Shown: one piece after another, positions 51,680-60,136 of the stretch | How positions within the stretch are numbered: the stretch's first letter is position 1 | Layout of the letters: every line of letters begins with the position of its first letter | Source: Hyphomicrobiales bacterium | GTDB lineage: Bacteria > Pseudomonadota > Alphaproteobacteria > Rhizobiales > Beijerinckiaceae | Assembly (NCBI GenBank): GCA_028290285.1 | Contig: JAQGKD010000059.1 | Span: 1-64,000 of the forward strand | Reading direction: 5' to 3' | DNA length: 64,000 nt | Made by a program: the position numbers and the translations under genes | Notes under the pieces: model-generated | The model's input: the letters and a program-made list of their open reading frames with translations, nothing else | Databases searched by the model: none | Told to the model about the DNA's origin: nothing

Positions 51680-52423
51680 CTACTTTACCACACGAAGATA
51701 AACGCCCGTGAATCGAACATTCATGCCGCCGCAGCCCGAATTGTCTTCAGCAACAACGTAGCGGCCCAGAAGATGCAACCGCGCGACGCAATCGCTCGGC
51801 TCAATCTGCCCGGGCGCCTTGGCGCCGTTGTAACCCGCCCCGATGAGGATCCTGTCGGCCGAGAGCGTCGCCGCCCCGTCGAGTTCGCCTATATTGATCG
51901 CACCGCGCCGCACCCGGTCGGGGTCCATCGCGCCCCAGGTCGCAGAGCCCGAAACCACGACGCCGCTGCCCTTGCGCGCAATGCGAATTTCGCCTTCCTG
52001 GTCTCGCCGCCAGTCGCCAGCCCATTCATCGGACTTGGTGGCCGGGCGGCGCTCGACCATCTCCAGATCGGCTGCGGGCAGCCACCCGGCCGTCTCGGCA
52101 CCCCTCGCGGATTTGTAGAGGCCGCAGACGAACGGTCCGTCCCCCCGCCGCACGATCACCTCGTCACCCGCGACGACGAACGTCTTCGTACGACACTCCG
52201 CCGAAACCGACGGACACGACGGGGCGGCCTTGTCGCGATTGCGCACGAAGTTCACGCGCGTCCGGCCCTGCGCGACTCGCGCGAGCCTCAGGCCGCTCAT
52301 GTCCTCACCCACGGTCACCGGTCCCGTGCAGACGCCCTCATCCGCGAGAACGGGCATGGCGCAGAGCGCGCCAAGCAGAGGTGCCACAAGCAGCAGCCGA
52401 AGGTGCAGGCGCGAGAACGTCAT
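51680..52423 (-). CDS. Exported protein of unknown function inside the suf operon
   Basis: 247 residues with a signal peptide (LLLVAPLLGALCAMPVLADE, cut near residue 28). The mature N-terminal half has six or so cysteines and a possible SH3-like segment (FVVAGDEVIVRRGDG, KSARGAETAGWLPAADLE). The C-terminal half looks like a beta-rich lipocalin-like domain (WAGDWRRDQEGEIRIAR). It starts three bases after sufT ends, so it is co-transcribed with cytoplasmic Fe-S genes although it should be periplasmic. Similar secreted proteins occur elsewhere without a role. No metal motif is evident. Confidence 0.7.
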   Translation of the reverse strand: MTFSRLHLRLLLVAPLLGALCAMPVLADEGVCTGPVTVGEDMSGLRLARVAQGRTRVNFVRNRDKAAPSCPSVSAECRTKTFVVAGDEVIVRRGDGPFVCGLYKSARGAETAGWLPAADLEMVERRPATKSDEWAGDWRRDQEGEIRIARKGSGVVVSGSATWGAMDPDRVRRGAINIGELDGAATLSADRILIGAGYNGAKAPGQIEPSDCVARLHLLGRYVVAEDNSGCGGMNVRFTGVYLRVVK

Positions 52424-52426
52424 GGC

Positions 52427-52810
52427 TCACCACATGTCGAGGGCGACACGGGCCTCGTCGGACATGCGGCTTTGATCCCACGGGGGATCGAACACCATAT
52501 GCGCCTTGGCGCCGGACACGCCCGGCACCGCGCTGACGGCATTCTCGACCCATTGCGGCATTTCACCGGCGACCGGACAGGCAGGCGCGGTCAAAGTCAT
52601 GTCGATATTCACGAAGCACGAATCATCGATATCGATTTTATAGATCAGCCCAAGCTCGTAAACGTCGACTGGAATTTCCGGGTCGAAAACGGTCTTGAGC
52701 GCAACGACGATCTCCTCGGTCAGCCGGTCGAGTTCGGCGGGCGGGATCGCTTCGGCGAGCGCAAGGTCGGGCCGGTTGGGCTGGAACTCGCTCTGGTTTG
52801 TCTCGGCCAT
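52427..52810 (-). CDS. sufT: Fe-S assembly auxiliary protein SufT (DUF59/MIP18 family)
   Basis: 127 residues. The DUF59 pattern is seen in EEIVVALKTVFDPEIPVDVYELGLIY, then MTLTAPACPVAGEMPQWV with the reactive Cys, and HMVFDPPWDQSRMSDEAR. It helps mature Fe-S proteins, especially under high demand. ATG 52810 has AAGGA about eight bases upstream. It lies 12 bases after sufS. Confidence 0.93.
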   Translation of the reverse strand: MAETNQSEFQPNRPDLALAEAIPPAELDRLTEEIVVALKTVFDPEIPVDVYELGLIYKIDIDDSCFVNIDMTLTAPACPVAGEMPQWVENAVSAVPGVSGAKAHMVFDPPWDQSRMSDEARVALDMW

Positions 52811-52822
52811 CGGTTTCAATCC

Positions 52823-54055
52823 TTACGCGAACAGGGCTTCGGCCTTGGCGAGTGCATCGACCAAGGCATCCACCTCCTCATGCGTGTTGTAAAGTGCGAA
52901 GGACGCGCGACAGGTCGACGTCACGCCGAAACGCGACATCAGCGGCATGGCGCAATGGGTACCCGCCCGCACGGCGACGCCGGACCTGTCGATCACGGTC
53001 GCGACGTCGTGGGCATGAGCGCCTTTCAGCTCGAACGAGATGATCGCGCCCTTGCCCGGCGCGGTGCCGAAGATGCGGATGGAATTCAGCCGCGCCAATC
53101 GTTCCTGCGCATAGGCGCCGAGCGCATTCTCATGCGCGCTGATGCGGTTGCGGCCGATCGTCTGCATATAGTCCAGCGCGGCCCCGAGCCCGATCGCCTG
53201 GACGATCGGGGGCGTGCCCGCCTCGAAGCGATGCGGGGGCGTGTTGTAGGTGACGCGGTCCATCGTCACGGTCTCGATCATCTCGCCGCCACCGTTGAAG
53301 GGTGGCAGCTTCTCGAGCCATTCGCGCTTGCCGTAGAGCACGCCTATGCCGGTCGGCCCATAAACTTTATGGCCCGTGAACACATAGAAATCGGCATCGA
53401 GATCGCGCACGTCGACATCGAGATGCACGGCTCCCTGAGATCCGTCGATCATGACGGGGATGCCACGCGCATGGGCAATGCGGATGATTTCCTTCACCGG
53501 CACCACGGTGCCGAGCACGTTGGACATATGCGTGATCGCAACAATCTTGGTGCGCGGCGAAAGCGTGCGTTCGAACTCCTCGATCGAGAAGCAGCCCTCG
53601 TCGTCCACGCCGACCCATTTCAGCACGGCGCCCTTGCGCTCGCGATGGAAATGCCAGGGCACGATGTTGGAATGATGCTCCATGATCGAGAGCACGATCT
53701 CGTCGCCCTCGCGAATGAAGGCCTCTCCGAAGGACGCTGCGACGAGATTGATAGCCTCTGTCGCGGAGCGCGTGAAGACGATCTCTTCCGTGGATTCGGC
53801 ATTCAGGAAGGAGCGCACCTTCTCGCGCGCACCTTCAAAAGCCTCGGTCGCTGCGTTGGCGAGATAATGCAGTCCGCGATGCACGTTGGCATATTCATGC
53901 TCGTAGACATGCACCATTCGATCAATCACCTGACGCGGCTTTTGCGCGGAGGCGGCATTGTCGAGATAGACGAGCGGCTTGCCATAGGGGCGTTCCGACA
54001 GGATCGGAAAATCCTTGCGAATGGCCTGCACATCGTAAGGGGTCGACATGTCCAT
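52823..54055 (-). CDS. sufS: Cysteine desulfurase SufS (class II)
   Basis: 410 residues. PLP lysine in TGHKVYGPTGIG, active-site Cys in VRAGTHCAMPLMSRFG, start YDVQAIRKDFPILSE. It takes sulfur from cysteine for SufBCD. The ATG at 54055 overlaps the sufD stop by one base (TGATG). A second, class I desulfurase gene heads the same operon. No sufE is adjacent in this window. Confidence 0.96.
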   Translation of the reverse strand: MDMSTPYDVQAIRKDFPILSERPYGKPLVYLDNAASAQKPRQVIDRMVHVYEHEYANVHRGLHYLANAATEAFEGAREKVRSFLNAESTEEIVFTRSATEAINLVAASFGEAFIREGDEIVLSIMEHHSNIVPWHFHRERKGAVLKWVGVDDEGCFSIEEFERTLSPRTKIVAITHMSNVLGTVVPVKEIIRIAHARGIPVMIDGSQGAVHLDVDVRDLDADFYVFTGHKVYGPTGIGVLYGKREWLEKLPPFNGGGEMIETVTMDRVTYNTPPHRFEAGTPPIVQAIGLGAALDYMQTIGRNRISAHENALGAYAQERLARLNSIRIFGTAPGKGAIISFELKGAHAHDVATVIDRSGVAVRAGTHCAMPLMSRFGVTSTCRASFALYNTHEEVDALVDALAKAEALFA

Positions 54056-55407
54056 CAGTCTCTCCGCTCTGCGAGCCAATCGCCGATGCGCGCCGTCAGC
54101 ATATCGCGCAGGCCTTCGTGGCGCACATGATCGGTGGCTTCGTCGACGAACGCCTCGAGCAGCATGGCTTCGGCGTCGGGCTTCGGAATGCCGCGCGACT
54201 GCGCGTAGAAGACCTGCTCGTCGTCAAGCTGCGCCACCGTCGCGCCATGCCCGCAGACAACGTCGTCGGCGAAGATTTCCAGCTCCGGCTTGTTGTTCAT
54301 CGACGCTCCGTCAGAGAGCAGGATCGCCTGGCTCTTCATCTTGCCGTCGGTCTTCTGCGCGCCCGGCGCCACGATGACCTTGCCCTGGAACACGCCGGTG
54401 GCTTCGCCATCGAGCACGAATTTGAAATATTCGCGGCTCTCGCAATGGGGCGCGACATGCTCGACGATCATCGTCGTGTCCGAATGATCGCGGCCCTTCA
54501 GAAGGCTCGATCCCGCGAACTGCGCCTTGGCATGCTCGCCGTCAAACCGCACGAACGCCTGACGCCGCATCAGTCCACCGCCACGCGCCAGCGTGAAGGA
54601 CGACAGGTCAGCCCCATGCCCCAGCGTGACCAGCAGATGCGCGACGTGCGAGGAGCCGACCGGCAGCTGCGCAGGCACGAAGACATGGTCCAGGACCGCG
54701 TCCGTCCCCAGGCTGACCACCAGCGCCACGTTGCGCTGCTCGACCTGCGACCCATCCGCCGCATCGGTCTCGATCAGCGTCAGTTTCGAGCCCGTCCCGA
54801 GGCGAACGAGCGAACGCTGATACAGCGACTGTGCCTCGTCATTGGTGCTGATCGTGACGATCTCGACGGGCTCGGCGACCTGCGTGCCCTCAGCGACCTC
54901 AATCACGACGCCGCCCTGCATGAAGGCCGAGTTCAGCGCGAGCACGGAATCGCCGCCGCCCAGACCCGGCGCAGCGAGCGCCTCGATAATCTCCGGGTCG
55001 CCCTGCTCCAGCGCGTCGGCCAGCGAGCGGACGAAGACGCCTTCAGGCAGGCGCGCGATGTCGGACAGGCTGGAAATGTAGAAGCCGTCCACGAGCACGA
55101 TGCGCACGGCATCGACGCCTTCGGTACGCGGCGCGAGCGCTTCGAGCCGCGCGCCCTGTGCGAGAATGGCGGTCGATGACGGAACGCCCGCGAGCGGCAG
55201 CGCCTCGCGCAGCACCTGCCGCAGATCGGTATAATGCCAGGCCTCGACGCGGCGATGCGGCAGGCCGGCTTGCAGGAAGAGGCCGAACGCATCGTCGCGC
55301 AGACGCACGACCGCATCCTGCCCGGCGAACGTGGCGCGCGCGCTTTCGTAATCGGCGGCGATCTTTGCCTCGGCCGGCGTCCGCATCGGTGTCACCTGCG
55401 CATTCAT
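54055..55407 (-). CDS. sufD: Fe-S cluster assembly protein SufD
   Basis: 450 residues. The variable N-terminal region is followed by the SufB/D beta-helix, with VEQRNVALVVSLG, DHSDTTMIVEHVAPHCESRE, FQGKVIVAPGAQKTDGKM and the terminal CGHGATVAQLDDEQVFYAQSRG. It pairs with SufB as a scaffold with SufC. Start and stop overlap neighbours as TGATG. Confidence 0.95.
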   Translation of the reverse strand: MNAQVTPMRTPAEAKIAADYESARATFAGQDAVVRLRDDAFGLFLQAGLPHRRVEAWHYTDLRQVLREALPLAGVPSSTAILAQGARLEALAPRTEGVDAVRIVLVDGFYISSLSDIARLPEGVFVRSLADALEQGDPEIIEALAAPGLGGGDSVLALNSAFMQGGVVIEVAEGTQVAEPVEIVTISTNDEAQSLYQRSLVRLGTGSKLTLIETDAADGSQVEQRNVALVVSLGTDAVLDHVFVPAQLPVGSSHVAHLLVTLGHGADLSSFTLARGGGLMRRQAFVRFDGEHAKAQFAGSSLLKGRDHSDTTMIVEHVAPHCESREYFKFVLDGEATGVFQGKVIVAPGAQKTDGKMKSQAILLSDGASMNNKPELEIFADDVVCGHGATVAQLDDEQVFYAQSRGIPKPDAEAMLLEAFVDEATDHVRHEGLRDMLTARIGDWLAERRD

Positions 55408-56156
55408 CAGGCCGCCTCGCCGACGTAATCGGCATAGCCGGTCTTCTCAAGCTCGTGCGCGAGGTCCTTGCCGCCCGTCTTCACGATGCGACCCGCTGAC
55501 ATCACATGCACGCGGTCGGGCACGATGTAGTCGAGCAGCCGCTGGTAATGCGTGATGACGAGGAAGCCGCGATGGGGCGCACGGAGCGCGTTGACGCCTT
55601 CCGAGACGATGCGCAGCGCGTCGATGTCCAGGCCGGAATCGGTCTCGTCGAGGATCGCGAATTTGGGTTCGAGTAGCGCCATCTGGAGGATTTCCATGCG
55701 CTTCTTCTCGCCGCCGGAGAAACCGACGTTGAGCGCGCGGCGCAGCATGTCCTGCGGGACGCCGAGCCTGTCGGCCCCCGCACGCACGCGCTTCATGAAT
55801 TCGGGCGTCGTCAACGCCGCCTCGCCGCGCGCCTTGCGCTGTGCGTTGATGGACGCCTTGAGGAACGTCATGGTGGTCACGCCGGGAATTTCCAGCGGAT
55901 ACTGAAAGGCCAGAAACACGCCCTTGGCCGCGCGCTCGGACGCATCGAGCTTCAGGAGATCGACGCCGTCGAGCAGCACTTCGCCCTCGGTCACTTCATA
56001 GCCCGCGCGGCCCGAGATGACATAGGAGAGCGTCGACTTGCCCGATCCATTCGGGCCCATGATCGCCGCGACTTCGCCGTCGGCTACTGTCAGCGTCAGG
56101 CCGTTGAGGATCTTCTTGCCGTCGATCTCGGCATGGAGGTTCTTGATCTCGAGCAT
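55407..56156 (-). CDS. sufC: Fe-S cluster assembly ATPase SufC
   Basis: 249 residues of the ABC ATPase family. Walker A AIMGPNGSGKSTL, signature FSGGEKKRMEILQ, Walker B FAILDETDSGLD. It drives conformational change of SufBD. It lies between sufB (94-base gap) and sufD (1-base overlap). Confidence 0.97.
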   Translation of the reverse strand: MLEIKNLHAEIDGKKILNGLTLTVADGEVAAIMGPNGSGKSTLSYVISGRAGYEVTEGEVLLDGVDLLKLDASERAAKGVFLAFQYPLEIPGVTTMTFLKASINAQRKARGEAALTTPEFMKRVRAGADRLGVPQDMLRRALNVGFSGGEKKRMEILQMALLEPKFAILDETDSGLDIDALRIVSEGVNALRAPHRGFLVITHYQRLLDYIVPDRVHVMSAGRIVKTGGKDLAHELEKTGYADYVGEAA

Positions 56157-56250
56157 GTTCGTTCGTGTCCGTTTGGATTTCGATGGCGGACCCGTCGCCG
56201 GTTAGGGCCGGGTCCGCGAAAAGGCTTGGAAACAGGGGGCGTGCCGGGCC

Positions 56251-57720
56251 TCAGCCCACAGATCCCTCAAGCGAGATCGAGATGAGCTTCTGCGCCTCGA
56301 CCGCGAATTCCATCGGCAGCTGTTGCAGCACGTCGCGCACGAAGCCGTTGACGATGAGGGCTGTCGCCTCCTCCGCCGAAAGGCCGCGCTGCATGCAATA
56401 GAACAGCTGATCGTCGGAGATTTTCGACGTCGTCGCCTCATGCTCGAAGACCGCGCTCGCGTTCTTCGCCTCGATATAGGGGATCGTATGCGCGCCGCAG
56501 GTGTCGCCGATCAGCAGCGAGTCGCAATTGGTGAAATTGCGCGCGCCCGTGGCCTTGCGATGCGCCGAAACCTGGCCGCGATAGGTGTTGTTCGAACGCC
56601 CGGCGGAAATTCCCTTCGAAATGATCCGGCTCGTCGTGTTCTTGCCGAGATGGATCATCTTGGTGCCGCTGTCGACCTGCTGGCGGCCGTTCGAGATCGC
56701 GATCGAGTAGAACTCGCCGCGCGATTCGTCGCCACGCAGGATGCAGGAAGGATACTTCCAGGTGATGGCAGAGCCCGTCTCGACCTGCGTCCACGAGATC
56801 TTTGACCGGGCGCCACGGCAATCGCCGCGCTTGGTGACGAAATTGTAGATGCCGCCACGGCCCTCGGAATCGCCCGGATACCAGTTCTGGACCGTCGAAT
56901 ATTTGATCTCGGCATCGTCGAGCGTGATCAGCTCGACCACCGCCGCGTGAAGCTGGTTCTCGTCGCGCTTGGGCGCCGTGCATCCCTCGAGATAGCTCAC
57001 GTAGGAGCCCTTGTCGGCGATGATCAGCGTGCGCTCGAACTGGCCGGTGTTCTGCTCGTTGATGCGGAAATAGGTCGACAGCTCCATCGGGCAGCGAACG
57101 CCCGGCGGGATGTAGACGAAGGATCCGTCGGAGAAGACAGCCGAATTCAGCGTCGCGAAATAATTGTCCGTCACCGGCACGACCGAGCCGAGATATTTGC
57201 GCACGAGTTCGGGATGCGTGTGAACCGCCTCCGAGATCGGGCAGAAGATCACGCCCGCCTTGGCAAGTTCGGCCTTGAAGGTGGTCGCGACCGAAACCGA
57301 GTCGAACACGGCATCCACGGCCACGCGGCGCTCCTGAACGCCCGCCAGCACTTCCTGCTCGCGCAGGGGAATGCCGAGCTTCTCGTAGACACGCAGCAGC
57401 TCGGGATCGACTTCATCGAGGTTCTTGGGACCCGGCGAGCTCTTGGGCGCCGAATAATAATAGAGGTCCTGATAGTCGATCTTCGGGTAATCGACACGCG
57501 CCCAGTTCGGCTCGACCATGGTCAGCCAGCGCTTATAGGCGTCGAGACGCCATTCGGTCAGCCATTCAGGCTCACCCTTCTTGGCCGAAATGAATCGAAC
57601 CGTGTCTTCGTTGAGGCCCTTGGGCGCCTTGTCCGATTCGATATCGGAAAAGAACCCGTACTTGTAGGCGTCGACGTCGATCGACTTGACCTTCTCGACA
57701 GTCTCCTGGACGGCCGCCAT
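56251..57720 (-). CDS. sufB: Fe-S cluster assembly protein SufB
   Basis: 489 residues, the usual size. [62 protein letters not shown] and the final [22 protein letters not shown] are diagnostic, and Cys of EGCTAP is a cluster-site candidate. It is the main scaffold. 78 bases separate it from the class I desulfurase gene upstream. Confidence 0.97.
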   Translation of the reverse strand: MAAVQETVEKVKSIDVDAYKYGFFSDIESDKAPKGLNEDTVRFISAKKGEPEWLTEWRLDAYKRWLTMVEPNWARVDYPKIDYQDLYYYSAPKSSPGPKNLDEVDPELLRVYEKLGIPLREQEVLAGVQERRVAVDAVFDSVSVATTFKAELAKAGVIFCPISEAVHTHPELVRKYLGSVVPVTDNYFATLNSAVFSDGSFVYIPPGVRCPMELSTYFRINEQNTGQFERTLIIADKGSYVSYLEGCTAPKRDENQLHAAVVELITLDDAEIKYSTVQNWYPGDSEGRGGIYNFVTKRGDCRGARSKISWTQVETGSAITWKYPSCILRGDESRGEFYSIAISNGRQQVDSGTKMIHLGKNTTSRIISKGISAGRSNNTYRGQVSAHRKATGARNFTNCDSLLIGDTCGAHTIPYIEAKNASAVFEHEATTSKISDDQLFYCMQRGLSAEEATALIVNGFVRDVLQQLPMEFAVEAQKLISISLEGSVG

Positions 57721-57798
57721 GCTGATCTCCTCACCTGGGCGGTTTCAAGGACCGCTGGTTCAGGGGTTATTACGAACCGGCACCCCGGTCCGATCATC

Positions 57799-58968
57799 TT
57801 ATGCAGCAGATCGCATCTGCCGCGCACGAATGTTTCTTACCGACTTCTCGAACGTCTCGCAAAAGACTTGCACGTCTTTTTCGCTTGATGCCCATCCGAA
57901 ACTCACCCGCAGCGCCCCTTTGGCCAGATCGAGGTCGATCCCCATGGCCGCCAGCACGTGCGAGGGCTGCACCTTTCCCGAAGAGCAGGCAGAGCCCGAG
58001 GATACCGCCACGCCGCCGAGATCCAGCGCAATCAGCAGCGTTTCCGCCGGCACGCCGGGAACCGCCAGGGAACTCGTCTGCGCCAGGCGCTCCGCCCCGC
58101 GCCCGAAGACGACCACATCGGGGAAAGCAGCCCCGACTTTGGCCTCCAGCGCGTTCCGAAGCCCCGCAAGCCGCTCCATCTCGGTCTCGCGGTAACTAAG
58201 CGCCCATTCGGCCGCAGCGCCGAAGGCCGCAATGGCAGCCACGTTTTCGGTTCCGGCACGTACCCCGCGCTCCTGTCCGCCACCGCGCACCAGCGCCTGA
58301 CCTATATGGAGACGCGTATTGGCAAATGCGAGCGCGGCAACACCCTTTGGGCCGCCGATCTTGTGCGCGGACATGAAAACAGCGTCGGCGCCGAGCTTTT
58401 CGGGCGAGATATCAATGCGCCCTGCCGCTTGTACGGCATCGCAGACCACCAGACCGCCCGCAGCGTGAACAATGTCCGAGGCCTCGCGCACTGGCTGGAC
58501 GACGCCCGTCTCATTGTTGGCGGCCTGGAGCGCCAGCATCACCCGAGCCGGAGCGGCAGCCGCGAGCATGGCCGAGAGAGCCGTGAGATCGATCGTCCCC
58601 TCCGCCGTCATCGGAACGACCTCGACCTGAGCGGCAGTAAAGCGATGCCCTTGCAGCACGCATGCGTGCTCGCCCGCGCAGACGAACAATCGCTCGAGCG
58701 GCAGCCCGCCGTCCCCGAGCGAGGGCGTAAGCAGGAGATTGGCAGCCTCGGTTCCACCCGACGTGAACACGACATCGCGGACGCGTACGCCCATCAAGGC
58801 TGCGACCGAGGCGCGCGAAGTCTCGAGCGCCCGGCGCGCCATGCGGCCTTCAGCATGAATGGACGAGGGATTTCCGATCAGATCGAGCGCCGCGACCATC
58901 GCCTCGCGCGCCACGGGCAGCAGCGGGGAGGTCGCATTGTAATCGAGATAAACACGCTCGAGGCTCAT
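57799..58968 (-). CDS. Cysteine desulfurase, class I (NifS/IscS-like)
   Basis: 389 residues. YLDYNATSPLLPVAREAM at the start, PLP lysine in SAHKIGGPKGVAAL, and the catalytic Cys loop SSGSACSSGKVQPSHVL, with the longer flexible loop of class I enzymes. It heads the suf operon, as in several Rhizobiales, so the operon carries two desulfurases (this and SufS). ATG 58968 is used; TTG 58983 is an alternative. It may feed sulfur to other acceptors such as tRNA thiolation. Confidence 0.93.
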   Translation of the reverse strand: MSLERVYLDYNATSPLLPVAREAMVAALDLIGNPSSIHAEGRMARRALETSRASVAALMGVRVRDVVFTSGGTEAANLLLTPSLGDGGLPLERLFVCAGEHACVLQGHRFTAAQVEVVPMTAEGTIDLTALSAMLAAAAPARVMLALQAANNETGVVQPVREASDIVHAAGGLVVCDAVQAAGRIDISPEKLGADAVFMSAHKIGGPKGVAALAFANTRLHIGQALVRGGGQERGVRAGTENVAAIAAFGAAAEWALSYRETEMERLAGLRNALEAKVGAAFPDVVVFGRGAERLAQTSSLAVPGVPAETLLIALDLGGVAVSSGSACSSGKVQPSHVLAAMGIDLDLAKGALRVSFGWASSEKDVQVFCETFEKSVRNIRARQMRSAA

Positions 58969-59094
58969 ATCCGGACCCGGCAAGGAAGCGAGCGCCCACG
59001 CGTTTGCGAGGCTCTCACGTCACGACACACCAAAATGCTTGCAATTGAACCACCCCGGCGTGCTAGAAGGCCCCTCCGGCCCCTTGCTAGGCCT

Positions 59095-59116
59095 TGTGGA
59101 TAACAAGTTTTCCACA
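59095..59116. promoter_or_regulatory. Pair of DnaA-box-like motifs
   Basis: TGTGGATAA (59095-59103) is a perfect DnaA box on the minus strand. TTTTCCACA (59108-59116) is a one-mismatch box on plus, four bases away. They could mark DnaA-controlled transcription of the suf or hydrolase gene. Too few boxes for a replication origin. Confidence 0.35.
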
Positions 59117-59168
59117 GGCGCTTTTAACTCGGAGCCGTGCCAGCCCCTGCTCGGCGGCAGGACGCACT

Positions 59169-59185
59169 GTTAGAATAATTCTAAC
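59169..59185. promoter_or_regulatory. Irr-box/ICE-type palindrome
   Basis: GTTAGAATAATTCTAAC is a perfect 17-base palindrome fitting TTAGAA-N3-TTCTAA, the Irr (iron control element) motif as I recall it from alphaproteobacterial iron regulons, in which suf operons are listed as targets. It lies 200 bases before the first suf-operon gene and about 100 before the hydrolase gene. Confidence 0.65.
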
Positions 59186-59287
59186 GGCATTTAGAGGTCG
59201 CGTCCAACGCAAGTCAAGTGAAGGGGCTCGCTGAAGCTGCCTTTGAATAGCCCCGGCCAGCGCCGCGGCCCGCCTCGTGGGGATAAT

Positions 59288-59965
59288 ATGCCTGAAGTCA
59301 TTTTCACCGGACCTGCCGGCCGCCTCGAAGGCCGCTTTCATCCCTCCAAGCAGCGCGGCGCGCCGATCGCGGTGATCTTGCATCCGCACCCCCAGTTCGG
59401 GGGCACGATGAACAACCAGATCGTCTACAACCTCTATTACACGTTCGCCGAACGCGGCTTCTCGGTGCTGCGATTCAACTTTCGCGGCGTCGGCCGCAGC
59501 CAGGGCGCATTCGACCACGGCACTGGTGAACTATCGGATGCGGCAGCGGCTCTCGACTGGGTACAGACGATCAACCCTGAAGCGCGGGCCTGCTGGATCG
59601 CGGGCGTCAGCTTTGGCTCGTGGATCGGCATGCAATTGCTGATGCGCCGTCCGGAGATCGAAGGCTTCATCTCCATCGCGCCGCCGGCCAACCGCTTCGA
59701 TTATTCCTTCCTCGCGCCCTGCCCGTCCTCAGGCCTGTTCGTCCACGGCGATCAGGACCGCGTGGCTCCGATCAAGGAAGTCATGGCGCTGATCGAGAAG
59801 CTGAAGACCCAAAAGGGCATCCAGATCGAACATGCGGTCATCCCCGGCGCGAACCACTTCTTCGAAAATCGCGTCGACGAGCTGATCGCCGAAATCGGCG
59901 CCTACCTCGACCGCCGCCTGGACAACCCGCCGCGCCTGCCGACACCGGCCCGCAGCAAGGCCTGA
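59288..59965 (+). CDS. Alpha/beta hydrolase
   Basis: 225 residues. VILHPHPQFGGTMNNQIVYNL and the nucleophile elbow AGVSFGSWIG (Ser), then FVHGDQDRVAP with the Asp and GANHFFENR with the His complete the triad. This CocE/YdhH-like short form is very conserved in Rhizobiales and usually annotated only as alpha/beta hydrolase. ATG 59288 follows TGGGGATA. Substrate unknown. Divergent from suf. Confidence 0.9.
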   Translation: MPEVIFTGPAGRLEGRFHPSKQRGAPIAVILHPHPQFGGTMNNQIVYNLYYTFAERGFSVLRFNFRGVGRSQGAFDHGTGELSDAAAALDWVQTINPEARACWIAGVSFGSWIGMQLLMRRPEIEGFISIAPPANRFDYSFLAPCPSSGLFVHGDQDRVAPIKEVMALIEKLKTQKGIQIEHAVIPGANHFFENRVDELIAEIGAYLDRRLDNPPRLPTPARSKA

Positions 59966-59987
59966 GCCGGCACACACAATCGCGCGA

Positions 59988-60110
59988 CCCTTCTCCCATT
60001 GGGAGAAGGGGGCCGTGGAACGGCCGGATGAGGGATTTTGGACTCTCAAGACCGATAGCGTAACCCCTCTTCAGTCAGCTCCGCTGACAGCTTCTCCCAC
60101 TGGGAGAAGC
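59988..60110. repeat. Composite palindromic repeat (two TTCTCCC/GGGAGAA hairpins)
   Basis: CCCTTCTCCC-ATT-GGGAGAAGGG (59988-60010) and GCTTCTCCC-ACT-GGGAGAAGC (60090-60110) flank a spacer that holds a third small palindrome GTCAGC-TCC-GCTGAC. Such units occur in many Rhizobiales intergenic regions. It lies between the convergent hydrolase and anmK genes and may act as a two-way terminator. Confidence 0.7.
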
Positions 60111-60136
60111 AGGGGCGCGTTGCCTTCAACGGCGCC

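Larger units (their letters stand above)
58969..59287. other. Divergent control region between suf and the hydrolase gene
   Basis: The 319-base gap holds two DnaA-box-like motifs (59095-59116) and the Irr-type palindrome (59169-59185), both listed separately. Both flanking genes start in it. No coding region seen. Confidence 0.6.

Noticed and set aside
53682-55179. Long plus-strand frames opposite sufS and sufD
   Set aside because: Both minus-strand genes are complete and conserved; the plus frames carry no recognisable domain or ribosome site.
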